A DNA stretch of 11,274 nt from Clostridia bacterium (GCA_900768425.1 CAAGCR010000097.1:1-11274), one strand, 5' to 3'; counted from the first letter of the stretch, positions 1 through 5,733 are shown. Numbers and translations are program-made. Notes: a model not told the origin generated them from the sequence alone.

Positions 1-11
1 TCTTCCGATCT
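1..11. other. Probable Illumina adapter remnant at contig end
   Basis: The first 11 bases, TCTTCCGATCT, are identical to the 3' end shared by the standard Illumina read-1 and read-2 adapters (which end GCTCTTCCGATCT). The match lies exactly at the contig end, where untrimmed adapter is expected. It should be treated as non-genomic, and native sequence probably begins at 12. Confidence 0.85.
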
Positions 12-12
12 A

Positions 13-48
13 AGTTTGGGGTTCTTTGAGAAAACAAACGAACGATAA
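13..48 (+). CDS. Possible C-terminal tail of an upstream gene
   Basis: A frame open from the contig edge encodes SLGFFEKTNER after the adapter-like bases and stops at TAA 46-48. The first cloverleaf repeat begins ten bases later, which matches the placement of the other two copies just after stop codons of real genes. That positional parallel is the main argument that this is a gene end. The fragment is far too short to assign a family and could be chance. Confidence 0.22.
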   Translation, partial: SLGFFEKTNER

Positions 49-57
49 TCAAGCCCC

Positions 58-130
58 GGAAGTAAAATTTTGTTGCCACAAAATTTTTGAAATTTCTATC
101 ACAATTTCGTTGGCTTACGCCAACACTTCC
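58..130 (+). repeat. Cloverleaf-forming dispersed repeat, copy 1
   Basis: The 73-base element folds into a four-way junction with almost no unpaired bases. The outer stem is GGAAGT 58-63 with ACTTCC 125-130. Arm 1 is AAAATTTTGT 64-73 with ACAAAATTTT 78-87. Arm 2 is GAAATT 89-94 with AATTTC 103-108. Arm 3 is GTTGGC 109-114 with GCCAAC 119-124. Only T88 lies free between arms. Unlike the other copies, the outer stem does not extend past 6 bp and no uninterrupted T-run follows (TATTTTC), so it is a poorer terminator. It lies between a possible upstream gene end and ddl. Confidence 0.85.
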
Positions 131-143
131 TATTTTCTAATAA

Positions 144-173
144 TTAACATTCATTAAAACAAAATCATATATT
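144..173 (+). promoter_or_regulatory. Candidate promoter for ddl
   Basis: TTAACA at 144-149 and TATATT at 168-173 are separated by 18 bp and lie 17 bp before the ddl start codon. This would give a very short leader, with the AAGGAG ribosome binding site (179-184) near its 5' end. The surrounding AT-rich sequence makes chance matches easy, so the call is tentative. Confidence 0.35.
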
Positions 174-189
174 AAGGCAAGGAGAATTT

Positions 190-1332
190 ATGAAAAACCT
201 TGCTATTTTTTATGGTGCAAAATCATCAGAACACGATATTTCAATAATAACCGCTTTGCAGGTTATGAATAATTTAAACAAAGAAAAATATAACATTGTG
301 CCTGTATACATACATAATGATAATAGTTGGTATATTTTAGATGACTATAAAAATTTGAATAATTATGCAAATAATATATTAAAGGGTAAAAAACTTGTTA
401 ATGGATTTTATGACAAATATTTGCTAGTAAAAAAACATTTGCGTTTTGGTTTATATAAAAAAATTGATGTGGCAATAAATTGCTGTCATGGTCTAAATGG
501 TGAAGATGGCACACTAAGTGGACTACTAGAATTAAATAATATACCATATGTGGGCAGTGGAGTTGTTGCTTCTGCGGTTGGAATGGATAAAGTAATTATG
601 AAAGATGTTTTTGTCGCAAATGATATTCCTTGCGTTAAATATGTTTCATTTTATAAAAACGAATATGATAATAATAGACAAGATATTTTGTTAAATAGCG
701 AAGTTAAACTAGGTTATCCAATAATAGTTAAACCGGCAAACTTAGGAAGTAGTATAGGTATTAATATTTCACAAAATAGAGAAGAATTGCAAAAAAATAT
801 TCAAATTGCATTAAATTTTGATGAAAAAGTGATTTTAGAGCAAGTTGTACCTAATTTAAGAGAAATAAATTGTTCAGTCATTGGTACATTAAATAATTGC
901 GAAACATCACTTTTGGAAGAGCCTAAAAACTGGAAAACCTTTTTAGATTTTAACGAAAAATATATTATAGGTAATAAGGACAAAAATAAAAAAACTATAG
1001 ATGTAAAACTTGCCGATGATTTATCTGTTGAAATAAAAATGTTAAGCAAAAAAATATTTGCAATATTTGGTTGTAGCGGTGTTGTTAGAATAGACTATTT
1101 ACTAAATGATAAAACCGGTGAAGTCTTTGCTAACGAAATAAACACAATACCAGGTTCGTATGCCAACTATTTATGGACACATAAATACACTTTTAGTGAG
1201 TTGTTGGATAAATTAATTAGCAACGCGGAAAGTGAATATTTATACAAAAATACGCATAGTTATGCTTACAAATCTTCTGTTCTTCAAAATTATAAAAACA
1301 CAACAAAAACATCAAAGATTAACAAAAATTAA
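190..1332 (+). CDS. ddl: D-alanine--D-alanine ligase family protein (Ddl, ATP-grasp)
   Basis: Joins two D-alanines using ATP in the cytoplasm to make the dipeptide that ends the peptidoglycan stem peptide. The 380-residue protein shows family motifs in order: an N-terminal substrate-binding segment with SSEHDIS (12-18), HGLNGEDGTLSG (100-111), the ATP-grasp segment KPANLGSSIG (181-190), EQVV then REINCSVIG (218-232), R300 and D302, and the metal/substrate motif NEINTIPGS (315-323). The sequence around EEPKNWKTFLDFNEKY (243-258) and PGSYANYLW resembles a clostridial Ddl clade rather than the classical PGFT/PGMT form. D-Ala-D-Ala is therefore the likely product, but the second substrate is inferred. 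The ATG is set by AAGGAG five bases upstream. The last ~25 residues are Lys/Asn/Thr-rich and not family-conserved. The gene stands alone, followed by a 590-bp gap. Confidence 0.9.
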   Translation: MKNLAIFYGAKSSEHDISIITALQVMNNLNKEKYNIVPVYIHNDNSWYILDDYKNLNNYANNILKGKKLVNGFYDKYLLVKKHLRFGLYKKIDVAINCCHGLNGEDGTLSGLLELNNIPYVGSGVVASAVGMDKVIMKDVFVANDIPCVKYVSFYKNEYDNNRQDILLNSEVKLGYPIIVKPANLGSSIGINISQNREELQKNIQIALNFDEKVILEQVVPNLREINCSVIGTLNNCETSLLEEPKNWKTFLDFNEKYIIGNKDKNKKTIDVKLADDLSVEIKMLSKKIFAIFGCSGVVRIDYLLNDKTGEVFANEINTIPGSYANYLWTHKYTFSELLDKLISNAESEYLYKNTHSYAYKSSVLQNYKNTTKTSKINKN

Positions 1333-1503
1333 TCAAAGAAAATTACAATTTACTAAAAAACGATTAATATTATCTTTGCTTATCAATGCAATTAATTTAA
1401 ACAAAAATTTAGTTGGTTGAAAAAGTAAAAAGAATATCAAAAATATTTTTGGTTACTTTTTAAATAAAATATAACAAAAAAATAAACTTTTTTTAAAAAT
1501 CGT

Positions 1504-1532
1504 TTGTATATTTTTGTCAGTTATTGTATTAT
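1504..1532 (+). promoter_or_regulatory. Promoter of candidate small RNA
   Basis: TTGTAT (1504-1509) and TATTAT (1527-1532) are separated by exactly 17 bp, a good sigma-A-type arrangement. No gene starts within 390 bp downstream, but a hairpin and a strong intrinsic terminator follow within about 100 bases. This suggests a short non-coding transcript starting near 1539. Confidence 0.45.
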
Positions 1533-1538
1533 GTCGGT

Positions 1539-1636
1539 GTGGGGATAAAATAAATAGGGTATGTTATAAAATAATTTCTACATTACCCAAAACAAGGCAA
1601 AATTGTCGTTAAGTAGGCAATTTTGCCTTGTTTTTT
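1539..1636 (+). ncRNA. Candidate small structured RNA, about 95 nt
   Basis: Bounded by a promoter-like pair (TTGTAT/TATTAT) and a strong intrinsic terminator. Inside is a second hairpin: GGGTATGT (1557-1564) with ACATTACCC (1580-1588), pairing with one bulged T and a 15-base AT-rich loop. No convincing reading frame with a ribosome binding site is present. I do not recognise it as a known riboswitch, 6S RNA or T-box. The alternative is that it is simply a distant ddl terminator preceded by chance promoter-like sequence. The start is inferred from the -10 position. Confidence 0.4.
1589..1636 (+). terminator. Strong intrinsic terminator
   Basis: A 17-bp perfect stem has left arm 1589-1605 (core AACAAGGCAAAATTG) and right arm 1618-1634 (CAATTTTGCCTTGTT), a 12-base loop, and a T-run to 1636. 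It ends either ddl read-through or the candidate small RNA. Because A-run and T-run flank both sides it could work in both directions. From 1637 to 1867 I see only AT-rich sequence with no supported gene. Confidence 0.88.
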
Positions 1637-1867
1637 GTACTCATAATTAAAAAGCGAAAAAAATTGTATTTTATTAAACATAAAGTTTAGTTGCTTTGTT
1701 TTTTAATGCGAATAAATGTGAATTATATATTTTTTATATATGGTAGAGTTAAGTCAATGCGGGGAGTGTAAATTTTATTCTTGTGCAAATCAAACATTTT
1801 TAGTGCTTTAGATATACATATTATCTCATATTGTTGCTAAAATTTGATTAAAAAGACCTATGAAAGT

Positions 1868-1896
1868 TTGCTATATTTTTTGTAAAATGGTAAAAT
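1868..1896 (+). promoter_or_regulatory. Promoter of the thioredoxin gene
   Basis: TTGCTA (1868-1873) and TAAAAT (1891-1896) with a 17-bp spacer. TGG just before the -10 gives an extended -10 (TGGTAAAAT), the same arrangement seen before the U32 gene at 4113-4141. AGGAGG (1912-1917) lies five bases before the start codon, so the leader is only about 20 bases. Confidence 0.65.
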
Positions 1897-1922
1897 ATAT
1901 ATAATTGTATTAGGAGGAGTAA

Positions 1923-2231
1923 ATGAAGTTAATTAATGAACAAGAATATAAAGATTTAGTAGAAAATTCAAAAGGCATTGTAATGTTAGACTTTTTTGCA
2001 ACTTGGTGTAACCCTTGTAGACTACTTGGTGATGTGTTACTGGAAGTTGAAGATGAAACAAAAGTTCCACTATATAAAATGGATGTAGATGAGTGTATGG
2101 ATGTTCCACGCCAATTTGGTGTCATGAGCATTCCAACTGTTGCAATTTTTAGAGATGGTAAATTCCAAGAAAAATTTGTTGGTTATAGAGATAAAGACGA
2201 AGTAAGAGAAATATTAAATAAGTACTTATAA
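1923..2231 (+). CDS. Thioredoxin-like protein with WCNPC active site
   Basis: A small cytoplasmic disulfide oxidoreductase of the thioredoxin fold. The 102 residues match the usual single-domain thioredoxin length (about 105), with no signal peptide. Seen directly: the active site FATWCNPC (C29 and C32), the cis-proline motif SIPT with P71, and the following strand and glycine-containing segment (AIFRDGK...FVGYRDKDE). The usual active site is WCGPC; here glycine is replaced by asparagine, which in this family can alter redox potential and partner choice. No thioredoxin reductase gene is in the window, so the electron donor is unknown. It is monocistronic with a strong extended -10 promoter and AGGAGG site, and a cloverleaf repeat with a T-run closes it six bases after the stop. 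The role is probably general redox, but a specialised function is possible. Confidence 0.88.
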   Translation: MKLINEQEYKDLVENSKGIVMLDFFATWCNPCRLLGDVLLEVEDETKVPLYKMDVDECMDVPRQFGVMSIPTVAIFRDGKFQEKFVGYRDKDEVREILNKYL

Positions 2232-2236
2232 AAACT

Positions 2237-2318
2237 AACGGAAGTAAAATTTTGTTAAACAAAATTTTTGAAATTGTTTTCACAATTTCGTTGGCATATG
2301 CCAACACTTCCGTTTTTT
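2237..2318 (+). repeat. Cloverleaf-forming dispersed repeat, copy 2, terminator-like
   Basis: The outer stem is AACGGAAGT 2237-2245 with ACTTCCGTT 2306-2314. Arm 1 is AAAATTTTG 2246-2254 with CAAAATTTT 2260-2268. Arm 2 is GAAATTGT 2270-2277 with ACAATTTC 2282-2289. Arm 3 is GTTGGC 2290-2295 with GCCAAC 2300-2305, a perfect 16-bp palindrome with its loop. A run of six T (2313-2318) follows, so the closed element resembles a branched intrinsic terminator for the thioredoxin gene. The right arm of the outer stem begins directly after arm 3, as in copies 1 and 3. Confidence 0.88.
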
Positions 2319-2344
2319 GTTAATCAACCTTTTGTTGTTTAGCA

Positions 2345-2370
2345 TATTATTTGCATTTTTGCAAATAATA
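2345..2370 (+). promoter_or_regulatory. Perfect 10-bp inverted repeat before the lipase gene
   Basis: TATTATTTGC (2345-2354) and GCAAATAATA (2361-2370) are perfect inverted arms around a six-base loop (ATTTTT). The right arm ends three bases before the AAGGAG binding site (2374-2379) of the hydrolase gene. It could be a repressor operator, or an RNA hairpin that limits access to the binding site. No clear -35/-10 pair is visible around it, and the sequence does not decide between the two. Confidence 0.45.
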
Positions 2371-2384
2371 CATAAGGAGAAAAT

Positions 2385-3311
2385 ATGGAGCAATGTCAAT
2401 TTTTGTCATCAGATGGTAAAAATACTGTGGCATACTATATATATGAAAATAAAGATGTAAAGCCAAAAGCAGTTTTGCAAATATCGCATGGAATGCAAGA
2501 ACATATTACCAGATACACACATTTTGCTGAATTTTTAAATAGTTTTGGCATTGTGGTTGTTGGTAATGACCATTTGGGACATGGCAACACATCAAAATCG
2601 GCATCAACCGATGGCTTTTTTGCCTATAAAAATGGTGCAAAGTATGTGCTGAATGATTTGCATAAAATGACACAAATTGCAAAGGAAAAATATCCAAACT
2701 TGCCATACTTTTTAATGGGGCATTCTATGGGCAGTTTTTTTGCAAGACTCTATGCTGCCACTTATCCAAATGAATTAAATGGGCTTATTTTAGAAGGTAC
2801 ATCTGGCAAAGTTAAAGGAACAAATTTAGGTTTGTTTGTTTTAGATATTTTAAAACTATTTAAAGGCAAAAAAGCACATTCTGCTTTGGCGGAAAAATTT
2901 ATGTGTGGTTCTTACTTTAAATATCTTCCAAATTCTACATCAAAAGTAGATTGGGTAGTTGGTAACCCAGAAGAATTAGAAAAGTATAAAAATAATGAAC
3001 GTTGTCAAATTCGCTTTACCGTTGGTGCATACTATGATATGGTAAAAACTTTAAAAAAGGTAAATTCAAAAAAATGGGCAAAAAAGATTAATAAAGATAT
3101 GCCTATAATTTTACTTGCCGGTGCACAAGACCCAGTTGGACAATATGGCAAAGGTGTTTGCCAAGTATATTGCCTTTTAGAAAAACAATGCGTAAAACAT
3201 TTAGATTTAAGAATTTATTCAGATGCTCGCCATGAAGTGCATAACGAATTAGAACCAGCAAAATCAGCATTCTATAATGAGGTTAGATGTTTTATTGAAA
3301 GAAATATTTAG
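2385..3311 (+). CDS. Alpha/beta hydrolase, monoacylglycerol lipase-like
   Basis: Probable serine esterase of the monoacylglycerol lipase/lysophospholipase group (Hydrolase_4 type), acting on lipid or ester substrates in the cytoplasm. The 308 residues have no signal peptide. Visible features: the oxyanion segment ISHGMQEH (33-40), DHLGHG (62-67), the nucleophile elbow GHSMGS with S114, the acid in AGAQDPVG (D249), and the catalytic histidine in DARHEVHNE (H283). Residues ~140-235 form the variable cap region that sets substrate specificity. Length and motif spacing match the family (about 280-320). The ATG is supported by AAGGAGA five bases upstream. It lies between two cloverleaf repeats, so it is probably transcribed alone. 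A 10-bp palindrome just upstream may regulate it. The substrate cannot be read from the sequence. Confidence 0.88.
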   Translation: MEQCQFLSSDGKNTVAYYIYENKDVKPKAVLQISHGMQEHITRYTHFAEFLNSFGIVVVGNDHLGHGNTSKSASTDGFFAYKNGAKYVLNDLHKMTQIAKEKYPNLPYFLMGHSMGSFFARLYAATYPNELNGLILEGTSGKVKGTNLGLFVLDILKLFKGKKAHSALAEKFMCGSYFKYLPNSTSKVDWVVGNPEELEKYKNNERCQIRFTVGAYYDMVKTLKKVNSKKWAKKINKDMPIILLAGAQDPVGQYGKGVCQVYCLLEKQCVKHLDLRIYSDARHEVHNELEPAKSAFYNEVRCFIERNI

Positions 3312-3342
3312 GGGACAACATATTTTTGTTGAGAACAATACT

Positions 3343-3431
3343 AACTCGGAAGTAAAATTTTGCTATTAGCAAAATTTTTGAAATTGTGTTCCATAATTTC
3401 GTTAGTTAAAACTAACACTTCCGAGTTTTTT
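3343..3431 (+). repeat. Cloverleaf-forming dispersed repeat, copy 3, terminator-like
   Basis: The outer stem is AACTCGGAAGT 3343-3353 with ACTTCCGAGTT 3417-3427. Arm 1 is AAAATTTTGCT 3354-3364 with AGCAAAATTTT 3368-3378. Arm 2 is GAAATTGTG 3380-3388 with CATAATTTC 3392-3400, including one G-T pair. Arm 3 is GTTAGT 3401-3406 with ACTAAC 3411-3416. The outer stem is followed by T-rich sequence to 3431. Compared with copies 1 and 2, arm 3 carries two paired changes (G-C to A-T and C-G to T-A) that keep the stem intact, and arms 1 and 2 and the outer stem are extended by different but complementary bases. It follows the hydrolase stop codon by 31 bases. Confidence 0.88.
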
Positions 3432-3469
3432 CATACCCCAGCCAAACTTTAATTATCTTGCTATTTGTA

Positions 3470-3498
3470 TTGACAAAACGTAAAAAATATCCTAAAAT
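3470..3498 (+). promoter_or_regulatory. Promoter of ndk
   Basis: A consensus TTGACA (3470-3475) and TAAAAT (3493-3498) with a 17-bp spacer, the best promoter in the window. Transcription should begin near 3505. AGAGGAG (3512-3518) is placed five bases before the ndk start. Confidence 0.82.
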
Positions 3499-3523
3499 AC
3501 TACTTGTTTAAAGAGGAGAAAAT

Positions 3524-3973
3524 ATGATAGAACAATCTTATGTTATGGTTAAACCAGAATTTGCAAATAATAAACAAGTAATTGCAGAAGTTAAAAAAAG
3601 ATTACAAGCCAAAGGCATCGTTATTTTAGAAGAAAGTTATATTAATTATGATGAAAAAAGAGCAAAAATGCACTACCACGAACACGTAGGCAAAGGCTTT
3701 TATCCAGAACTAGAAAAATACATCACAAGCGATAAAGCATACGGAATGAAAGTTCAAGGCGAAAATGCAATCGCAGTTATTCGTGCCTTAGCCGGCTCAA
3801 CTAAAAACCCAGAACCAGGCACAATTCGTTACGACATTCCAGAAGCATTAGGATTAGAAAGAAGAATAACCGAAAATGTTGTTCATTCATCAGACAGCCC
3901 TGAATCCGCAAAATTAGAACTAGCAATCTTTGAACAACTAGCCAAAGAACATAAAAACAACTTAGAAAGATAA
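3524..3973 (+). CDS. ndk: Nucleoside diphosphate kinase
   Basis: Transfers the gamma phosphate between nucleoside triphosphates and diphosphates through a phosphohistidine, balancing cytoplasmic NTP/dNTP pools. The 149 residues are within the usual 135-155. Visible landmarks: MVKPEF near the N-terminus with K10, R87 and T93 in IRALAGST, the PGTIR segment with R102, and the active site ENVVHSSDSPESA with N118 and the catalytic H121. The common signature is NxxHGSD; here serine replaces the glycine after the histidine, a conservative local change that leaves every catalytic residue in place. The ATG is supported by AGAGGAG. A consensus promoter upstream and a terminator 37 bases downstream make it a single-gene unit. 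Confidence 0.95.
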   Translation: MIEQSYVMVKPEFANNKQVIAEVKKRLQAKGIVILEESYINYDEKRAKMHYHEHVGKGFYPELEKYITSDKAYGMKVQGENAIAVIRALAGSTKNPEPGTIRYDIPEALGLERRITENVVHSSDSPESAKLELAIFEQLAKEHKNNLER

Positions 3974-4009
3974 TAAATATTCAATTTTTGAATAGAAAAT
4001 ATCATTATA

Positions 4010-4051
4010 AAAAGGCAAATTTGTGCAACGAACACAATTTTGTCTTTTTTT
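4010..4051 (+). terminator. Intrinsic terminator after ndk
   Basis: The left arm AAAAGGCAAATTTGTG (4010-4025) pairs with CACAATTTTGTCTTTT (4033-4048), with one G-T pair, one T-T mismatch and a seven-base loop, and runs into a T-tract ending at 4051. It is 37 bases after the ndk stop codon. Confidence 0.8.
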
Positions 4052-4112
4052 AAAAAACAAAAAATTTTTTCACAAAATCTATATGACCATATGATTTAAA
4101 AGTATATATTAA

Positions 4113-4141
4113 TTGCAAAAAAATAATCTCTGTGGTAAAAT
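4113..4141 (+). promoter_or_regulatory. Promoter of the U32 family gene
   Basis: TTGCAA (4113-4118) and TAAAAT (4136-4141) with a 17-bp spacer and an extended -10 TGG. The predicted start of transcription, near 4148, coincides with the GGAG binding site (4148-4151). The leader would be only about ten bases, so the message may barely contain its ribosome binding site. Confidence 0.7.
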
Positions 4142-4158
4142 AACTGCGGAGATTTTTT

Positions 4159-5364
4159 ATGGTAGAATTATTAGCGCCTGCGGGCAATTACGAAAAGATG
4201 GTAACTGCATTCAAATGTGGTGCAGATGCGGTATATATGGCTGGCAAAAAGTTTGGACTTAGAGCCTTTGCCGGCAATTTTGATAATGATGAAATTGAAC
4301 AAGCGGTCAATTATGCTCACTCGCTTGGCAAAAAGGTATATATAACCTTAAATATTTTGGCTCACGAAGGTGATTTTGATGAGTTAAAAGACTATGTTCA
4401 ATATTTGGAAAGAATAAAAGTTGATGCTGTTTTGGTGTCCGATATTGGAATAATGGATTTTATTCGCGAGTATGCTCCAAAACTAACACTTCACATATCA
4501 ACACAAGCAAGCATTTTAAATAGTTATGCAATAAAAGCCCTAATGCGTTTAGGTGCAAAAAGAATAGTGCTTGCAAGAGAATGTTCTCTTGAAGAAATTA
4601 AAAAAATACGAGCAAATATCCCAGCCGATATAGAACTAGAAGCTTTTGTGCATGGTGCAATGTGTATTTCTTATTCTGGCAGATGTTTGTTATCTAACTA
4701 TCTAACAGGTAGAGATTCAAACCGCGGAGAATGTGTGCAAGCCTGCCGTTGGGAATATTGCATAAGTGAAGTAAATCGCAAAGATGATAAATATCCTATT
4801 CAAGAAGATGAACGCGGAACATACATTTTAAATAGTAAAGACTTAAATATGATAGAACATTTAAAAGAATTAAAAGATGCAGGAGTAAACAGTTTTAAAA
4901 TAGAAGGCAGAATGAAGTCACCATATTACGTTGCAAATGTAGTAAATGCCTATCGCAGAGCAATAGACAATATGGATAATATGACACCAAACCTTATGGA
5001 AGAACTAAAAAGCGAGCTTGTAAAAACAAGTCACCGCAAATACACAACAGGTTTTTACTTTGGTGCAGATGATAAAGAGTGTTTAGAAAGTTCATACCCC
5101 GTTCAAACGCACGAATTTATGGCACTTGTAATAGGTGATAGTGATGGCGAAAAAACATTAATAGAACAACGCAACCGCTTTAAAGTAGGCGATGAACTAG
5201 AAGTGCTTTCACCAAACGACACATTCAATAAAATAATCAAAGTAACAAAAATGGAAAACGAAGCCGGTGAACAAGTAGATGATGCTAAAAACGTGCAAGA
5301 AAAACTATATCTTTACACCATCTTGCCATTAAAACAACACGACATTTTAAGGAAAAAGATATAA
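4159..5364 (+). CDS. U32 family protein, TrhP/YrrO-like tRNA hydroxylation enzyme
   Basis: Annotated historically as peptidase U32. The closest characterised relatives (YegQ/TrhP of E. coli, YrrN/YrrO of B. subtilis) act in prephenate-dependent 5-hydroxyuridine formation at position 34 of tRNA. The 401 residues match the YrrO-like length. Seen: N-terminal ELLAPAGNYEKM (3-14), ISTQAS (113-118), the family signature EAFVHGAMCISYSGRC (161-176), a further cysteine pair in GECVQAC (190-196), and DERGTYILNSKDL (217-229), FKIEGRMKS (246-254). C169, C176, C192 and C196 form the four-cysteine set thought to hold an iron-sulfur cluster. The C-terminal ~90 residues look like the small beta-barrel seen in these proteins. 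It has its own extended -10 promoter and is followed by a repeat-rich gap. Family assignment is firm; the exact tRNA role is inferred. Confidence 0.9.
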   Translation: MVELLAPAGNYEKMVTAFKCGADAVYMAGKKFGLRAFAGNFDNDEIEQAVNYAHSLGKKVYITLNILAHEGDFDELKDYVQYLERIKVDAVLVSDIGIMDFIREYAPKLTLHISTQASILNSYAIKALMRLGAKRIVLARECSLEEIKKIRANIPADIELEAFVHGAMCISYSGRCLLSNYLTGRDSNRGECVQACRWEYCISEVNRKDDKYPIQEDERGTYILNSKDLNMIEHLKELKDAGVNSFKIEGRMKSPYYVANVVNAYRRAIDNMDNMTPNLMEELKSELVKTSHRKYTTGFYFGADDKECLESSYPVQTHEFMALVIGDSDGEKTLIEQRNRFKVGDELEVLSPNDTFNKIIKVTKMENEAGEQVDDAKNVQEKLYLYTILPLKQHDILRKKI

Positions 5365-5374
5365 TACATTTGAG

Positions 5375-5655
5375 CAATCATAAAACTTTTGCTTTATTAT
5401 TTTAGTTTAAACAGCCACAAACTTTTGCTTAATAGTTTAATTTTAAGCAACTACAAACTTTTGCTCCCGAGCTCGAGGGGAGCTGGATTTCAAAACTTGT
5501 TTTGAAAGACTGAGAGGTTTTAATATATAATCTACTTTAAAGTTATCACAAACTTTTGCTTCACCACACAACTTTAAGTAACCACAAACCTTTGCTCTCC
5601 TGCTAAGGGGAGCTGCCTACAAAAATTGTTTATTATTTTTGTAGACTGAGGGGTT
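5375..5655 (+). repeat. 36-bp periodic repeats mixed with GGGGAGCTG stem-loop modules
   Basis: Five copies of a motif close to ACAAACTTTTGCT begin near 5381, 5417, 5453, 5548 and 5584, giving spacings of 36, 36, 95 and 36. The third and fifth copies run into a second module: CTCCC...GGGGAGCTG, then a hairpin, then ACTGAG(A/G)GGTTT. The hairpins differ in sequence but both pair: TTTCAAAA with TTTTGAAA (5488-5507) and CTACAAAAA with TTTTTGTAG (5617-5644). The two composite modules are offset by about 131 bp, which suggests tandem duplication. I recall GGGGAGCTG/GACTGAGGGG-type elements scattered in gut Firmicute genomes but cannot verify it here. The gap 5365-5802 holds no gene. Confidence 0.75.
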
Positions 5656-5733
5656 TCCCTGCCTATTAAAAAATATTTTAGCATTTATAACCGGATTTAG
5701 AACTAATAACTAACACAATTTACACCCCATTTC

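Noticed and set aside
58..130. Cloverleaf repeats as tRNA genes
   Set aside because: Arm sizes, the AT-only first arm, lack of T-loop and D-loop consensus, and a 6 to 11-bp variable outer stem with no CCA-type end do not fit tRNA.
801..1049. Minus-strand open frames opposite ddl, the hydrolase, rimM, rbgA and rnhB
   Set aside because: They lack ribosome binding sites and recognisable domains and lie opposite well-supported genes, so they are composition artefacts.
1232..1420. Plus-strand frame overlapping the end of ddl
   Set aside because: No binding site, low-complexity Lys/Asn/Ile composition, and no family similarity. It is a shifted reading of the ddl tail and AT-rich spacer.
1740..1811. 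23-codon frame encoding MVELSQCGECKFYSCANQTFLVL, cysteine-rich, upstream of the thioredoxin gene
   Set aside because: The cysteine pattern is attractive beside a thioredoxin gene, but there is no ribosome binding site, the ATG sits in a T/A tract, and short frames of this size arise by chance.
5381..5596. Regular 36-bp spacing reminiscent of a CRISPR array
   Set aside because: Only ~13 bases are repeated, the intervening sequence is itself partly similar between units rather than unique, the spacing breaks at 95 bp, and no cas gene is present.
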